DNA of 64,000 nt from Amycolatopsis rubida (GCF_900115345.1 NZ_FOWC01000004.1:496001-560000), one strand, 5' to 3'. Positions 8,845-17,664 are shown, counted from the stretch's first letter. The notes: generated by a model from the letters alone, not told the origin. A program made the numbers and translations.

Positions 8845-9402
8845 ATGACCAGCGCGACCACCTACGCCCACCTGACCGGCACCTACACGATCGACGGTGC
8901 GCACAGCCGGATCGGCTTCGTCGCCCGCCACGCCATGGTCACCAAGGTCCGCGGCTCCTTCAACGAGTTCGAGGGCTCGTTCACCCTGGACGGCGAGAAC
9001 CCGGCCAACTCGAGCGCGAACCTCACCATCCAGGCCAAGAGCGTCGACACCCGCAACGCCGACCGCGACGGTCACCTGCGCAACAACGACTTCCTGTCCT
9101 GCGACCAGTTCCCGACCATCACCTTCGCCTCCACCGGGATCGCGCAGACCGGCGAGGACACCTTCGACGTGACCGGCGACCTGACCGTCAAGGACGTCAC
9201 CAAGTCGGTCACCATCCCGTTCGAGTTCGGCGGCTCCGCGAAGGACCCGTTCGGCAACGACCGCGTCGGCTTCGAGGGCTCCACTTCGATCAACCGCAGC
9301 GACTACGGCGTCACCTTCAACGCCGCGCTCGAGACCGGCGGCGTGCTGGTTTCGGACAAGATCACCCTCGAGTTCGAGATCTCCGCGATCAAGAACGCCT
9401 GA
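8845..9402 (+). CDS. YceI-like lipocalin-fold protein
   Basis: A 185-residue protein of the YceI family, beta-barrel proteins that bind long isoprenoid or amphipathic lipids. Visible signatures are YTIDGAHSRIGFVARHAMVTKVRGSF near the N-terminus (residues about 14-40), LRNNDFLSCDQFPTITFAS, and SINRSDYGVTFN near the C-terminus. No signal peptide is present, so it is probably cytosolic, as is usual for actinobacterial members. GGACCCGAAGGAACTGAACTC precedes the ATG, with GAAGGA serving as Shine-Dalgarno. It is likely controlled by the divergent MarR. Confidence 0.92.
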   Translation: MTSATTYAHLTGTYTIDGAHSRIGFVARHAMVTKVRGSFNEFEGSFTLDGENPANSSANLTIQAKSVDTRNADRDGHLRNNDFLSCDQFPTITFASTGIAQTGEDTFDVTGDLTVKDVTKSVTIPFEFGGSAKDPFGNDRVGFEGSTSINRSDYGVTFNAALETGGVLVSDKITLEFEISAIKNA

Positions 9403-9418
9403 ACCGCCCCGACCGCAT

Positions 9419-9465
9419 GTGAGGGGAACCCCCAGGGAATCAGATTCCCTCAGGGTTCCCCTCAC
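9419..9465. terminator. Bidirectional hairpin terminator between yceI and tetR
   Basis: Arms GTGAGGGGAACCC and GGGTTCCCCTCAC, then inner arms AGGGAAT/ATTCCCT with a CAG loop. Twenty of 22 positions pair. It lies between the convergent stops at 9402 and 9475. The same arm sequences recur at 36856-36937. Confidence 0.75.
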
Positions 9466-9474
9466 GTACTTTGG

Positions 9475-10062
9475 CTAAGCGGCACGCAACCCGGCGATGC
9501 CTACCTCTAGCGCGGCTTCGAGGTGTTGCGGTTCGCCGGTCGTCAGCAGCATCAGCACGCCGCCCTGCACCCCGGCCAGCAGCGCCGACGCGGCCTGCTT
9601 CGGGTCCAGCCCGGGCCGGATCTCCCCCGCCGCCCGCAGGTTCTCGATCCCCGCGGTCAACTCGCCCAGCCAGCGCTGCATCAGCTGCGTCACCACGGCC
9701 TGCGCGCCCGGCGTATTGCGGCCGATCTGCGACATCACCACGTTCAGCGGACAGTGCCTGCCCTGCTCGGTGTAGTGCCTGAGCACCACCTGCTGCCAGG
9801 TCCGGAAGTCGTCCCAGGTGCGCAGCGTGCCAAGCGACGGCTGCTGCACCTCCAGCACCCGGTCCGCTTCCCAGCGCGCGACGGCCAGCAGCAGTGCTTC
9901 CTTGCCGTCCGGGAAGTAGTGGAACAGCTGGCTTTTGCTGGTCCCGGTCTGCGCGCGGACGTCGTCCAGCGTCGTCGCGAGCACGCCGCGCTCGCGGATC
10001 ACCTCGGCCGCGCCCTCCACAATCCGCTGTCGCGTAGCCTCGCCCTTGCGCGTGAGCGTCAT
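9475..10062 (-). CDS. TetR-family transcriptional regulator
   Basis: A 195-residue repressor. The helix-turn-helix at residues about 8-50 includes TRQRIVEGAAEVIRERGV, TTLDDVRAQTGTSKSQLFHYF. The C-terminal region (LNVVMSQIGRNTPGAQAVV, ASALLAGVQGGVLML) resembles the AcrR/LmrA-like TetR group. The ATG at 10062 is preceded by AGGAGG at ideal spacing, so the longer frame to 10095 was not used. An operator-like dyad lies immediately upstream. No neighbouring gene is an obvious target, so autoregulation is all that can be inferred. Confidence 0.9.
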   Translation of the reverse strand: MTLTRKGEATRQRIVEGAAEVIRERGVLATTLDDVRAQTGTSKSQLFHYFPDGKEALLLAVARWEADRVLEVQQPSLGTLRTWDDFRTWQQVVLRHYTEQGRHCPLNVVMSQIGRNTPGAQAVVTQLMQRWLGELTAGIENLRAAGEIRPGLDPKQAASALLAGVQGGVLMLLTTGEPQHLEAALEVGIAGLRAA

Positions 10063-10078
10063 CCGCCTGCCTCCTGAA

Positions 10079-10094
10079 TGGACCTGCGAGTCCA
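10079..10094. promoter_or_regulatory. TetR operator candidate
   Basis: TGGAC-ctgcga-GTCCA lies directly upstream of the Shine-Dalgarno of the TetR gene ending at 9475. The size and position fit a TetR autoregulatory site. Confidence 0.45.
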
Positions 10095-10110
10095 CTCTAC
10101 CCGCGCGAAC

Positions 10111-10725
10111 TCAGAACGCGGTACCTCCGTCGGACCAGGACGTCTGGCCGAAGTCCTCGTCGTCCACCGGCTCGCGGCGCGGCCGGGGACGCTCGGGCTC
10201 CGGAGCTTCCGCGACCTCCTCTTCCACGGCGGCCGCGGGCTCGGCCTCGGGAGCGCCCTTCGGCCAGACGCACGGCGACGTCGCACCGAGGTAGAGCTTC
10301 CCGAGTTCGTTGGCCTGCAACGACATGTCGAAGCCGTCCCGCTCGTTGCGCGCGAAGACGTACTGGTCGGTCGGCCGCCGGTCGGTCAGCACCGTGAAGC
10401 CATGTCCCTGCCACCACTTCACGACGGCCTCGAACTGCGCCTTGAAGGTGTCCGGTTCGAGGCCGGTCACCTCGTAGGTGGCGGAGATTTCGTACCGCCC
10501 GGCCGGACCGTTGTCAGTCGGGTCGGCGCATTCGGAACGGTTGCGGGAGAACAATTGCCGACCAGCAGGCGCGGGCAGCGCGGAGAACGCGCCGCGCACG
10601 TAGTCCTCGACTTGGTCGCGGGCTTCGGTTTCGGTGATCGTGGGGGTCATGGCTGCACCTCCTGGGGAGCAGGCTACGAGAGGAAGGGCGGCGAGGCAGG
10701 CCAGCGCGGTGCGGCGCGCCGTCAC
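10111..10725 (-). CDS. Secreted lipoprotein of unknown function
   Basis: A 204-residue predicted lipoprotein. It starts VTARRTALACLAALPLVACSPGG, with a lipobox LVAC giving a lipidated Cys at residue 19. The mature part (ETEARDQVEDYVRGAFSAL, FEAVVKWWQGHGFTVLTD) resembles small extracellular domains seen beside WXG/DUF1023 genes, and the tail is acidic and low complexity (APEPERPRPRREPVDDED). The GTG start overlaps the stop of the upstream hydrolase gene (GTGA, 10722-10725), indicating translational coupling. It is the last gene of a three-gene unit. The function is not known to me. Confidence 0.8.
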   Translation of the reverse strand: MTARRTALACLAALPLVACSPGGAAMTPTITETEARDQVEDYVRGAFSALPAPAGRQLFSRNRSECADPTDNGPAGRYEISATYEVTGLEPDTFKAQFEAVVKWWQGHGFTVLTDRRPTDQYVFARNERDGFDMSLQANELGKLYLGATSPCVWPKGAPEAEPAAAVEEEVAEAPEPERPRPRREPVDDEDFGQTSWSDGGTAF

Positions 10726-12221
10726 GCCGGCAGCCCCGCGATGATCCGGCCGAAGCTGCGCAGCGACGGGTTGTTGTCCTCCCAGTATTGGCTGTGCGCG
10801 GCCCCGGACAAGCCGCCCTCGTACCACGGGCCCTTGTCGCCCGGTGCCGATTCGAAGACCTGTCCGCCGAATCCGCCGACGGTCGGGCTCGGGCCGAGCG
10901 GGTCGTGGCCGCCGACGCCGATGTTGGTGATCTTGATGAGGTCGTGTTCCGCGACCGTCGAGTGCACGTGCTGGGCGACCTGATCCTGCGGGACGCCGTC
11001 GAGGTGTAACTGGTTCGCGTGCTCGACGCCGACACCGGGGCTGCCGGCGAAGATCAGGTCGTCGGCGTTGAGCCCGCCGTCGCGAGCCGCATGGCCGATC
11101 ACGGTCGTGCCGTAGCTGTGGCCGAGCACGGTGTTGTGCGACGGCGCGCCTTCGTGCGAAGCCCGCAGGCCGTCCTCGAATTTCGACAGCGCGTCTTTGC
11201 CGCCGTCGGCGTATTTCTCGCTGGCGGCGTTCACGAGTTCGTCCGGCGCGTCGTAGCCGACCCAGGTGATCACCGACGTCGAAGACGAGCCCGCCATCGT
11301 CGCCGACTGCCACATCTTGTCCGACCGGCCGAGGTCGCCGCCGATCTTGGCCAGCTCGCTGCCCGTGCCGGGCACGTAGGTCGCGACGTTCGCCGCGGTG
11401 TCCGGGTTTCCGGCCGCGACCACCGCGGTGCCGTCGCCGCTGACGTCGAGCGAGATCAGGAACGCGGGCGGTTTGCCGTCGCCGGTGGCCGCGAGCCGGT
11501 CGCGGATCGCGGTGAGGCCGCGCAGTTGCGCGTCGTCACCGTTGCGCTTGTCGATTTCCTGGTGCAGCACAACGCGATTCGCCGCGTCGCGATCGACCAC
11601 CGGGATACCGTCGAGGTTGCGGATCAGGTCCGGGTTGTCGCGCAGGATCGCGGACTGCGCGGAGTCGGACAGACTGTCCCACCACGCCCGGTTCTCCGCC
11701 GGGGTGCCGTTCGGTTTCGGCTGGCTGCTGGTCGCCATCGCCAGCGCGACGACGCCCGTCCCGCCGCTTTCGCCCTTCACCGCGCGGTCGAGTACGACGG
11801 TGAGGTCGGCGTCGGTTTCGGTGGCATCGCGGAGAATCTGACTGACGCGGTCAGCGAGTTCGGCTTGCCGCCCGGGTTCGCCGCTGACGCCGCCGCCGTC
11901 GTCGATCCGCATTCCGTTGCGCGAGGCGAAATCGTCGACCTCCCGCACCGCCGAGCTGATCCGCTCGACCGCCAGCTGCGCGTCGTGCACCCCGCGCCGG
12001 ACCGCCGAAACGTCGGTGGTCAGCTGCCGCAATTCCGCCGTGAGCGCAGTGCCCTTAGCGGTCGCCGCGTCCGCCGCGTCGCCTTGCCAGGCACCGAACT
12101 TCGTCATGTCGTCGGCATCGTCGTTCGCCGCGGTGAGCCGGGCGGCGCGGGTGCCGAGCGCGTCGACGGCTGCGGCAAGGGCGGCGGGATTCCAGCGCCG
12201 GACGTCTCCCCAGGTGATCAT
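10722..12221 (-). CDS. DUF1023 alpha/beta hydrolase with WXG-like N-terminal region
   Basis: A 499-residue protein. The N-terminal 120 residues are helical and resemble WXG100-type substrates (ITWGDVRRWNPAALAAAVDALG, FGAWQGDAADAATAKG). The C-terminal half is an alpha/beta hydrolase of the DUF1023 type, with nucleophile elbow GHSYGTTVIG, followed by GSPGVGVEHANQL and a late His near PWYEGGLSGAAHSQYW. Such proteins are associated with type VII (ESX) secretion in actinobacteria. The true ATG at 12221 overlaps the stop of the WXG-like gene by four bases. The far longer upstream frame is rejected because it shadows that gene. Confidence 0.85.
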   Translation of the reverse strand: MITWGDVRRWNPAALAAAVDALGTRAARLTAANDDADDMTKFGAWQGDAADAATAKGTALTAELRQLTTDVSAVRRGVHDAQLAVERISSAVREVDDFASRNGMRIDDGGGVSGEPGRQAELADRVSQILRDATETDADLTVVLDRAVKGESGGTGVVALAMATSSQPKPNGTPAENRAWWDSLSDSAQSAILRDNPDLIRNLDGIPVVDRDAANRVVLHQEIDKRNGDDAQLRGLTAIRDRLAATGDGKPPAFLISLDVSGDGTAVVAAGNPDTAANVATYVPGTGSELAKIGGDLGRSDKMWQSATMAGSSSTSVITWVGYDAPDELVNAASEKYADGGKDALSKFEDGLRASHEGAPSHNTVLGHSYGTTVIGHAARDGGLNADDLIFAGSPGVGVEHANQLHLDGVPQDQVAQHVHSTVAEHDLIKITNIGVGGHDPLGPSPTVGGFGGQVFESAPGDKGPWYEGGLSGAAHSQYWEDNNPSLRSFGRIIAGLPA

Positions 12222-12511
12222 CGGCCCGCCGCCGCGATCTTGCCGGTCGCGTTCTGGTCGGTGTCGCGGTAGCCGGCCGCGGCCTGGTCGAGGTTGCCCG
12301 CGTAGGCCTCGGTGGCGGCTGCCCACTTCGGAACGGCGCGGCCCCAGGTGCTGGACAGCCGGTCCGCCGCGGCCACGCTCGTGCCGCCGGACAGCCCGAC
12401 CCCGGCGAGCGCGCCCGCGAGGTCGACCGTCCGCACGGTCGCCGCCGCCTGGTGCGCCCGCCGGGCCGCGGTCGCGACCTCCCCCGGAGCGACCTCGAAA
12501 CCCGTTCCCAT
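12218..12511 (-). CDS. WXG100-like small protein
   Basis: A 97-residue helical protein, MGTGFEVAPGEVATAARRAH, with a central SSTWGRAVPKW turn between two helices, as in WXG100/ESX substrates where a Trp-x-Gly turn separates a helical hairpin. GGGGGAG lies six bases before the ATG at 12511. Upstream in-frame starts at 12517 and 12526 overlap this site and are less likely. Its stop overlaps the ATG of the DUF1023 hydrolase (ATGA). The unit is expected to be secreted or to act at the envelope, but no ESX machinery gene is in the window. Confidence 0.72.
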   Translation of the reverse strand: MGTGFEVAPGEVATAARRAHQAAATVRTVDLAGALAGVGLSGGTSVAAADRLSSTWGRAVPKWAAATEAYAGNLDQAAAGYRDTDQNATGKIAAAGR

Positions 12512-12526
12512 GCGCATCTCCCCCAC

Positions 12527-12940
12527 CGCGGCGACCGGACGACCCGTACGACGGACATCCGCCGCAGCCGGTTCCCGGCAGTTCGACGTTCACGAAAACG
12601 CTGGGCAAGATCTCCCCATCAAGGCGGTGACCTGTGAAAACACCCGCCTACCGCGTCCATATATGTGAACGCTAGTCACGTGACTGAATAGTTATCAGCC
12701 CGCGTCTTGCCCGCCGATGACCAGCGTGTGACTGTGTACGGCGAAGTTCGTACCGGAGCGAGCGGGCCGGCGCACGGCGAGGAAAGGCGTTGCACGGCGG
12801 CGGATCCGGCCGTTTCGCAGTGCTGGACCAGTCCGGCAGTCCTTGTCCCCTCGACCCCCATTCGTCCGGCCAGGACGGCGCTGACCTCGCGGGCAGCGGA
12901 CCAGGACCGGCCGGCCATCCCGGAAAGAGACGGCTCGGCA
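12527..12940. other. Divergent control region with a 12-bp palindrome
   Basis: About 410 bases between the WXG-like gene and the sugar porter. The perfect palindrome AGTCACGTGACT (12674-12685) stands out in an AT-richer stretch (12655-12695) and may be an operator. No gene was recognised. Confidence 0.4.
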
Positions 12941-14332
12941 ATGACACAGACAGCCGCGGCGCGGCGGCCTATCGGCAGAACGACGCTGTATTTCTTCGGT
13001 GCCCTCGGCGGCATCCTGTTCGGTTACGACCTCGGCGTCATTTCCGGGGTGTTGCCGTTCATCGGGAAACTCTGGGGCCTGTCCGGCTGGGACAAAGGCG
13101 TCATCACCGCGAGCATTTCGATCGGTGCGATCGTCGGCGCGAGTTTCTCCTCCCGGCTCAACGAAAGGCTCGGCCGCCGCCGCACGATCATGGTGGCCGC
13201 GGTCGTCGTCATCATCGGCACGCTCGCGGCCACGTTTTCGCCGACATTCACGTTGCTGATCATTTCCCGGCTGGTGATCGGCGTCGGGATCGGGCTGTCG
13301 TCGTCGACGGTTCCGACGTATCTGTCGGAACTCGCTCCGGCCCGGCTGCGCGGGGCGATGGGCGCGCTGAACCAGATCTTCATCGTGCTCGGCATCCTGA
13401 TCGCGTTCCTGGTCAGCTACGGGCTCGGCACCTCGGGCAACTGGCGGCTGATGTTCGCCGGCGCCATCGTGCCCGCGGTGATCCTGCTGGCGGGCCTGGT
13501 GCTCCTGCCCGAAACGCCGCGCTGGCTCGTCGCGAACGGCCACGAGGAGCGGGCCCGCGCGGTCCTGCTCAGCTCGCACGGCGGCGGTGTGAACGTCGAC
13601 GAGGAGATCGGCACGATCCGCGAGGTCATCCGGCTCGACTCGGAATCGGCGAAGACCCGCTTCCGCGACCTGCTGACGCCCACTGTGCGGCCGATGCTCG
13701 TGGTGGCCCTGCTGCTCGCGATGGGCCAGCAGTTCAGCGGCGTGAACGCGGTGAACGCGTACTTCCCGACGATGCTGATCGGCCTCGGCTTCGCGACCCA
13801 GGCGGCGCTGCTGTCCGGCGTGCTGCTCGGCGTGACCAAGTTCCTGTTCACCGCGTGGGTCGTGTTCGTGGTCGACCGGTGGGGCCGCAAGCCGCTGCTG
13901 CTGATCGGCAACGTGCTGATGGTGCTCACCCTGGTCGCGGCCGGGTTCATCGTGCTGGAAGTCCACGACACCGCGACCAAGGGCATCCTGATGCTCGTCG
14001 CCATGGTGCTCTACCTGGTCGGCTACGAACTGGGCTGGGGCGCGGTCGTGTGGGTCATGATGGCCGAGGTGTTCCCGCTGAAGGTCCGCGCCGCGGGCAT
14101 GGGCGTGAGCAGCGTCGTGCTGTGGGCCGCGACCGGCATCATCAGCGCCGTGTTCCCGATCATCTCCGACCCGGGCGCACTCGGCCTCGGCGGCTCGATG
14201 TTCCTGTTCGCGGGCATCAACGTGGTCCTGTTCTTCCTCACCAAGTGGCTCGTCCCGGAAACCAAGGGCCGGACGCTGGAGGAAATCGAACTCGACCTGC
14301 GCGGGCGGACGCATTCGAAGGCGCGCGCCTGA
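12941..14332 (+). CDS. MFS sugar porter
   Basis: A 463-residue, 12-helix sugar/proton symporter-type protein. The family signatures are clear: GGILFGYDLGVISGVLPF in helix 1, RLGRRRTIM between helices 2 and 3, RLVIGVGIGLSSSTVPTYLSE, LPETPRWLV after helix 6, QQFSGVNAVNAYFP in helix 7, VDRWGRKPLLL, and the C-terminal VPETKGRTLEEIE. Close relatives carry xylose, galactose, arabinose or inositol, and the specificity cannot be read here. The ATG at 12941 starts the conserved part. The weak GGAAAGAGA is about 12 bases upstream. It is monocistronic. Confidence 0.92.
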   Translation: MTQTAAARRPIGRTTLYFFGALGGILFGYDLGVISGVLPFIGKLWGLSGWDKGVITASISIGAIVGASFSSRLNERLGRRRTIMVAAVVVIIGTLAATFSPTFTLLIISRLVIGVGIGLSSSTVPTYLSELAPARLRGAMGALNQIFIVLGILIAFLVSYGLGTSGNWRLMFAGAIVPAVILLAGLVLLPETPRWLVANGHEERARAVLLSSHGGGVNVDEEIGTIREVIRLDSESAKTRFRDLLTPTVRPMLVVALLLAMGQQFSGVNAVNAYFPTMLIGLGFATQAALLSGVLLGVTKFLFTAWVVFVVDRWGRKPLLLIGNVLMVLTLVAAGFIVLEVHDTATKGILMLVAMVLYLVGYELGWGAVVWVMMAEVFPLKVRAAGMGVSSVVLWAATGIISAVFPIISDPGALGLGGSMFLFAGINVVLFFLTKWLVPETKGRTLEEIELDLRGRTHSKARA

Positions 14333-14390
14333 ATTTCGCTCGGGGTGCGGCCGGGCGGCCGGGGATTTCCCTTGCCGCCCGGCTGTTTTC

Positions 14391-15185
14391 TCACCGCCCG
14401 AGCATGCGGTACCGCCGGGTGGCCAGCGGCAGGAAGATCGCGGTCAGCGCCGCGGGCCACGCCAGCGCGAGCAGCACGGAATGCTCCGCCGCCCAGCCAT
14501 TCGCGGCCCACGCCGGATTGCCCGCCAGCTCGCGCACCGCGGAAGCCGTCGCGGTGAGCGGATTCCAGGTCGCGATCGCGCTCAGCCAGGCAGGCATGGT
14601 GTCCGGGGAAACGAAAACGCCGGACAGGAATCCGGCCGGCCACACCAGCACCTGCACCGAAACCGCCGATTCCGGGGTCTTGAGCAGCAGCCCGAGGTAG
14701 ATCCCGATCCAGACGAAGGCGAACCGCAGCCACAACAAGAGCCCGACCGCGCCGAGCACGGACGCCTGCTGCGGACGCCACCCCAGCGCCAGCCCCGCTC
14801 CCATCATCACGACGAGCCCGGCGACCGCGCCGATCAAGTCGGCGAGACAGCGTCCGGTCAACACCGCGAGCCCGCTGACCGGCATCGCGCGGATCCGCTC
14901 GGTGACCCCCTTCGAGGCGTCGGAAGTCACTGCGAGGACAGTGGATTCCAGCCCGAACAGCATGGTCATCGCGAGCATGCCGGGGATGAGGAAGTCGATG
15001 TACGCACCGTCCCGGATGGCCATCGCGCCACCGAAAAGCTGGCCGAACATCACCACGATCAGGACCGGGAACAGCAGCGTGACCGCGATCGAGACCGGAC
15101 GCTGCTTCCAGTGCACGAGGATCCGCCGGGTCAGGACGGCGGTGTGCGTCGGCCAGGACCCGCTTCCGGGTGCGGTGACGGTCAT
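14391..15185 (-). CDS. ABC-2 type exporter permease (DrrB-like)
   Basis: A 264-residue integral membrane protein with six hydrophobic segments, pairing with the ATPase gene just upstream. Characteristic segments are ILVHWKQRPVSIAVTLLFPVLIVVMFG, split over helix 1, GLESTVLAVTSDASKGVTERIRAMPVS, and WPAGFLSGVFVSPDTMPAWL, the pattern of DrrB/NodJ-type drug or lipid exporters. Its ATG overlaps the ATPase stop (ATGA, 15182-15185), so the two are coupled. It most likely exports a hydrophobic compound. A divergent TetR suggests drug-inducible expression. Confidence 0.9.
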   Translation of the reverse strand: MTVTAPGSGSWPTHTAVLTRRILVHWKQRPVSIAVTLLFPVLIVVMFGQLFGGAMAIRDGAYIDFLIPGMLAMTMLFGLESTVLAVTSDASKGVTERIRAMPVSGLAVLTGRCLADLIGAVAGLVVMMGAGLALGWRPQQASVLGAVGLLLWLRFAFVWIGIYLGLLLKTPESAVSVQVLVWPAGFLSGVFVSPDTMPAWLSAIATWNPLTATASAVRELAGNPAWAANGWAAEHSVLLALAWPAALTAIFLPLATRRYRMLGR

Positions 15186-15961
15186 CGCGCCTCCCCCGCC
15201 GCGTTGCCGGTCAGGTGCAGGAAGACCTCGTCGAGCGTCGGCTTGCGGACGACCGTCTCGACCCGGTCCGGCCCGACCTTCGCCTTCAGCTCGTCCGGCG
15301 TGCCCGCGGCGACGACCCGGCCGGCGTCGAGGACGGCGATCCGGTCGGCGAGCTGATCGGCCTCCTCCAGATACTGCGTGGTCAGCAGCACCGTGGTGCC
15401 GGTGCCGGCCAGCGCGCGGACGTCCGCCCAGACGTCGATGCGAGCGGCCGGGTCGAGTCCGGTCGTCGGTTCGTCGAGGAACAGCACCGCCGGGTTCAGC
15501 AGCAGCCCGGCGGCCAGGTCCAGCTTGCGCCGCATGCCGCCGGAGTAGCCGGAGACCGACCGGCCCGCGGCTTCGGCGAGACCGAACCGCTCCAGCAGTT
15601 CCCTCGCCCGCGCCCGGGACGCCCGCGAGGGCAATCCGCCGAGCCTGCCGAACAGTTCGAGGTTCTGCCTGCCGGTCAGGATCTCGTCGACCGAGGCGCT
15701 CTGCCCGACCAGCCCGATCCGCCGCCGCACCTCGTCCGGCTCCGCGACCGCGTCGAAACCGGCCACCCGGACCTCGCCCGCGTCCGGACGCAGCAACGTG
15801 GTCAGAATCCGGACCGCGGTCGTCTTGCCCGCGCCGTTGGGACCGAGCAGCCCGCACACCGTCCCCGGCTCCACCCGCAGGTCGAACCCGTCCAGCGCGG
15901 CCCGTTCGCCGTACCGCTTGCACACCCCGCGGGCCACCAGGCCATCTACTCCGTATGCCAT
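15182..15961 (-). CDS. ABC exporter ATPase (DrrA-like)
   Basis: A 259-residue ATPase. Walker A LLGPNGAGKTTA (about residue 40), Q-loop GLVGQSASVDEILTG, signature VSGYSGGMRRKLDLA, Walker B AVLFLDEPTTGLDP and the switch region VLLTTQYLEEADQ all match the daunorubicin-resistance (DrrA) group, as does the C-terminal PTLDEVFLHLTG. No Shine-Dalgarno precedes the ATG, so the transcript may be leaderless or nearly so. A copy of the TACGGAGT half-site overlaps the first codons, so the TetR could block this gene directly. Confidence 0.92.
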   Translation of the reverse strand: MAYGVDGLVARGVCKRYGERAALDGFDLRVEPGTVCGLLGPNGAGKTTAVRILTTLLRPDAGEVRVAGFDAVAEPDEVRRRIGLVGQSASVDEILTGRQNLELFGRLGGLPSRASRARARELLERFGLAEAAGRSVSGYSGGMRRKLDLAAGLLLNPAVLFLDEPTTGLDPAARIDVWADVRALAGTGTTVLLTTQYLEEADQLADRIAVLDAGRVVAAGTPDELKAKVGPDRVETVVRKPTLDEVFLHLTGNAAGEAR

Positions 15962-15980
15962 ACGAATAAGGCTAGCACAG

Positions 15981-16003
15981 AACTCCGTATTGCCTACGGA
16001 GTT
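15981..16003. promoter_or_regulatory. TetR operator controlling the DrrAB-type exporter
   Basis: AACTCCGTA-ttgcc-TACGGAGTT, nine-base perfect arms in the 61-base divergent spacer. A second half-site, TACTCCGTA, overlaps the ATPase start (around 15948-15957). The divergent TetR is the obvious ligand. Confidence 0.7.
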
Positions 16004-16022
16004 GAGTTCCTATGCTGGTCAC

Positions 16023-16793
16023 GTGACGACTGACGGCACCCCCGGCGACCCCGCCGCGACGATCGCGCTGCTGTGGGGCACCCGCCAGCTGCCGCGGCGC
16101 GGCCCGAAGCACGGACTGACCCCCGCCCGGATCGTCGACGCGGCGGTCGAGGCCGCCGACACCGAACAGGACCTGGCGACGCTGTCGATGCGCCGGATCG
16201 CCGAATCGCTGGGCGTCGGGACGATGTCGCTCTACACCTACGTTTCGTCGCGCGCGGAACTGGTCGAAGCGATGGTCGACGCGGTCTATGGCGAGGCAGT
16301 AGCCGAACTGGCCGAAATAGACGCCGACGACTGGCGCGACGGCCTCCGCCGCGTCGCCGCCGTCAACTGGGCGATGCACCTGCGGCATCCGTGGCTGCTG
16401 CAAGTCTTCACCGGCCGTCCGGCCCTTGGCCCCAACGCGATCGCGAAGTACGACCTGGAACTGGCGATCGTCGACGGCATCGGCCTGTCGGACGTGGAAA
16501 TGGACTCGACGATCACCCTGGTGACCACCCACGTGGAAGGCCTGGCGCGCCGCAAAGTCGAAGCCGCGCGGGTCGTCCGGCAAACCGGGATGACCGACCA
16601 GCAATGGTGGGCCGCGACCGCTCCCGCGCTGGCGGAGGTCTACGAATCGCGCCGCTTCCCGGTCGCGGATCGGGTCGGCGCTGCCGCCGGGCAAACGCAC
16701 CAGGCTCCGTACAGCCTCGACCACGAGTACGCGTTCGGGCTGGACCGCCTGATCGAAGGCATTGCCGCGCTGGTCAACCGGCCCGCTGAGTAG
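16023..16793 (+). CDS. TetR-family regulator with TetR_C_1-type tail
   Basis: A 256-residue repressor, longer than typical TetR proteins. The helix-turn-helix is TPARIVDAAVEAADTEQDLA, LSMRRIAESLGVGTMSLYTYVSSR (about residues 36-85). The tail, HLRHPWLLQVFTGRPALGPNAIAKYDLEL and DHEYAFGLDRLIEGI, is that of the tetracyclin-repressor-like C-terminal domain used by many drug-sensing actinobacterial TetRs. It is divergent from the DrrAB-like exporter with a shared palindromic operator, so it probably represses the exporter until substrate binds. The GTG at 16023 is the first plausible start. The 3' end overlaps the decayed EamA gene by 20 bases. Confidence 0.9.
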   Translation: MTTDGTPGDPAATIALLWGTRQLPRRGPKHGLTPARIVDAAVEAADTEQDLATLSMRRIAESLGVGTMSLYTYVSSRAELVEAMVDAVYGEAVAELAEIDADDWRDGLRRVAAVNWAMHLRHPWLLQVFTGRPALGPNAIAKYDLELAIVDGIGLSDVEMDSTITLVTTHVEGLARRKVEAARVVRQTGMTDQQWWAATAPALAEVYESRRFPVADRVGAAAGQTHQAPYSLDHEYAFGLDRLIEGIAALVNRPAE

Positions 16794-17591
16794 CGTCCTT
16801 CCGCCCCAACACCGCCCCGGCGATCGCGAGACCGACGCAAGCCAGGACCACCCACTGCACCGGGCGCAAGTGCTCGCCGAGGACCAGCACCCCGGCCAGC
16901 CCCGCACTCGCCGGCTCAAGGCTGGCCAGCACCCCGACCGTCCGGGCAGGCAGCCGTCGCAAAGCCGCCAGCTCCAAGGAATACGGCACCACGGCCGAGA
17001 GCACGGCCACCATTACGCCGACACCCGAGGCGTCGCCAGCCGGGTGCCTTGGTCGATAACGCCCAGCGGCACCGAAAGCACGGCAGCCCAAGCCAACGCC
17101 AGCGCAAGCGGACCTCCTCCCGAGTTCCTGGCCCCGGCGCGTTTGCTGAGCAGGAAGTAGGCGGCCAGGCAAGCGCCGGGAGCCAACGCGAGAGCCACGC
17201 CACCGAGCGGAATACGACGTCGCGCGGGGCGTGGAACAGCCACACCCCGCCTCCGGCCACGACCGCACAGGCCGCGTCGCGAAGTGACCAATGCCAAGGA
17301 AACCGGCCCCACCAGCTGCAGCGCGCTCGCGAGCCCCCAGCGGCAAGAAGGTCAACGCGGGACAGATCAAATTCATCTCCGCGCGATGGCCGTGCCAAAG
17401 CCGAGGACCACCCTCCTTTCCGCCCAGCTGCGCGGAACCGCGGGCCGGTACAGGACCAGCAGAACCGCGGCAGCCAGGCCAAGCCGCAACCCCACCACAC
17501 CGGACGCGCCGACGTCCTCGGAAAGCTGCTTCCCGAACGCCTGCCCGAACTGGACGCTCCCCACCGTCAGCGGGGCAGGCAGATCCCTCAT
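16774..17591 (-). pseudogene. EamA/RhtA-type exporter, multiply frameshifted
   Basis: Remnant of a ten-helix drug/metabolite exporter. Fragments in different frames join in order along the minus strand. They are MRDLPAPLTVGSVQFGQAFG with RLGLAAAVLLVLYRPAVPR (17591-17373), MNLICPALTFLPLG, SLALVTSRR, then GVALALAPGACLAAYFLLSKRAG, then ALAWAAVLSVPLGVIDQGTRLA, and finally GVMVAVLSAVVPYSLELAALRR through GVLASLEPASAGLAGVLVLGE to the stop at 16774. At least three to four frame changes are needed. It is divergent from a LysR that is broken too, so the pair has probably lost function together, unless the indels are assembly errors. Confidence 0.8.
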
Positions 17592-17664
17592 GCCTCCAGG
17601 TTTGCGCCGGAAAGCGTGCACGTCCAACGAATTCTTTCGCAAAAAACCGTTTAGCCTGGCCTCC

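Noticed and set aside
10722..12608. A 628-residue protein on the minus strand
   Set aside because: The first 130 residues are Gly/Arg-rich shadow of the WXG-like gene. The DUF1023 protein begins at the ATG at 12221.
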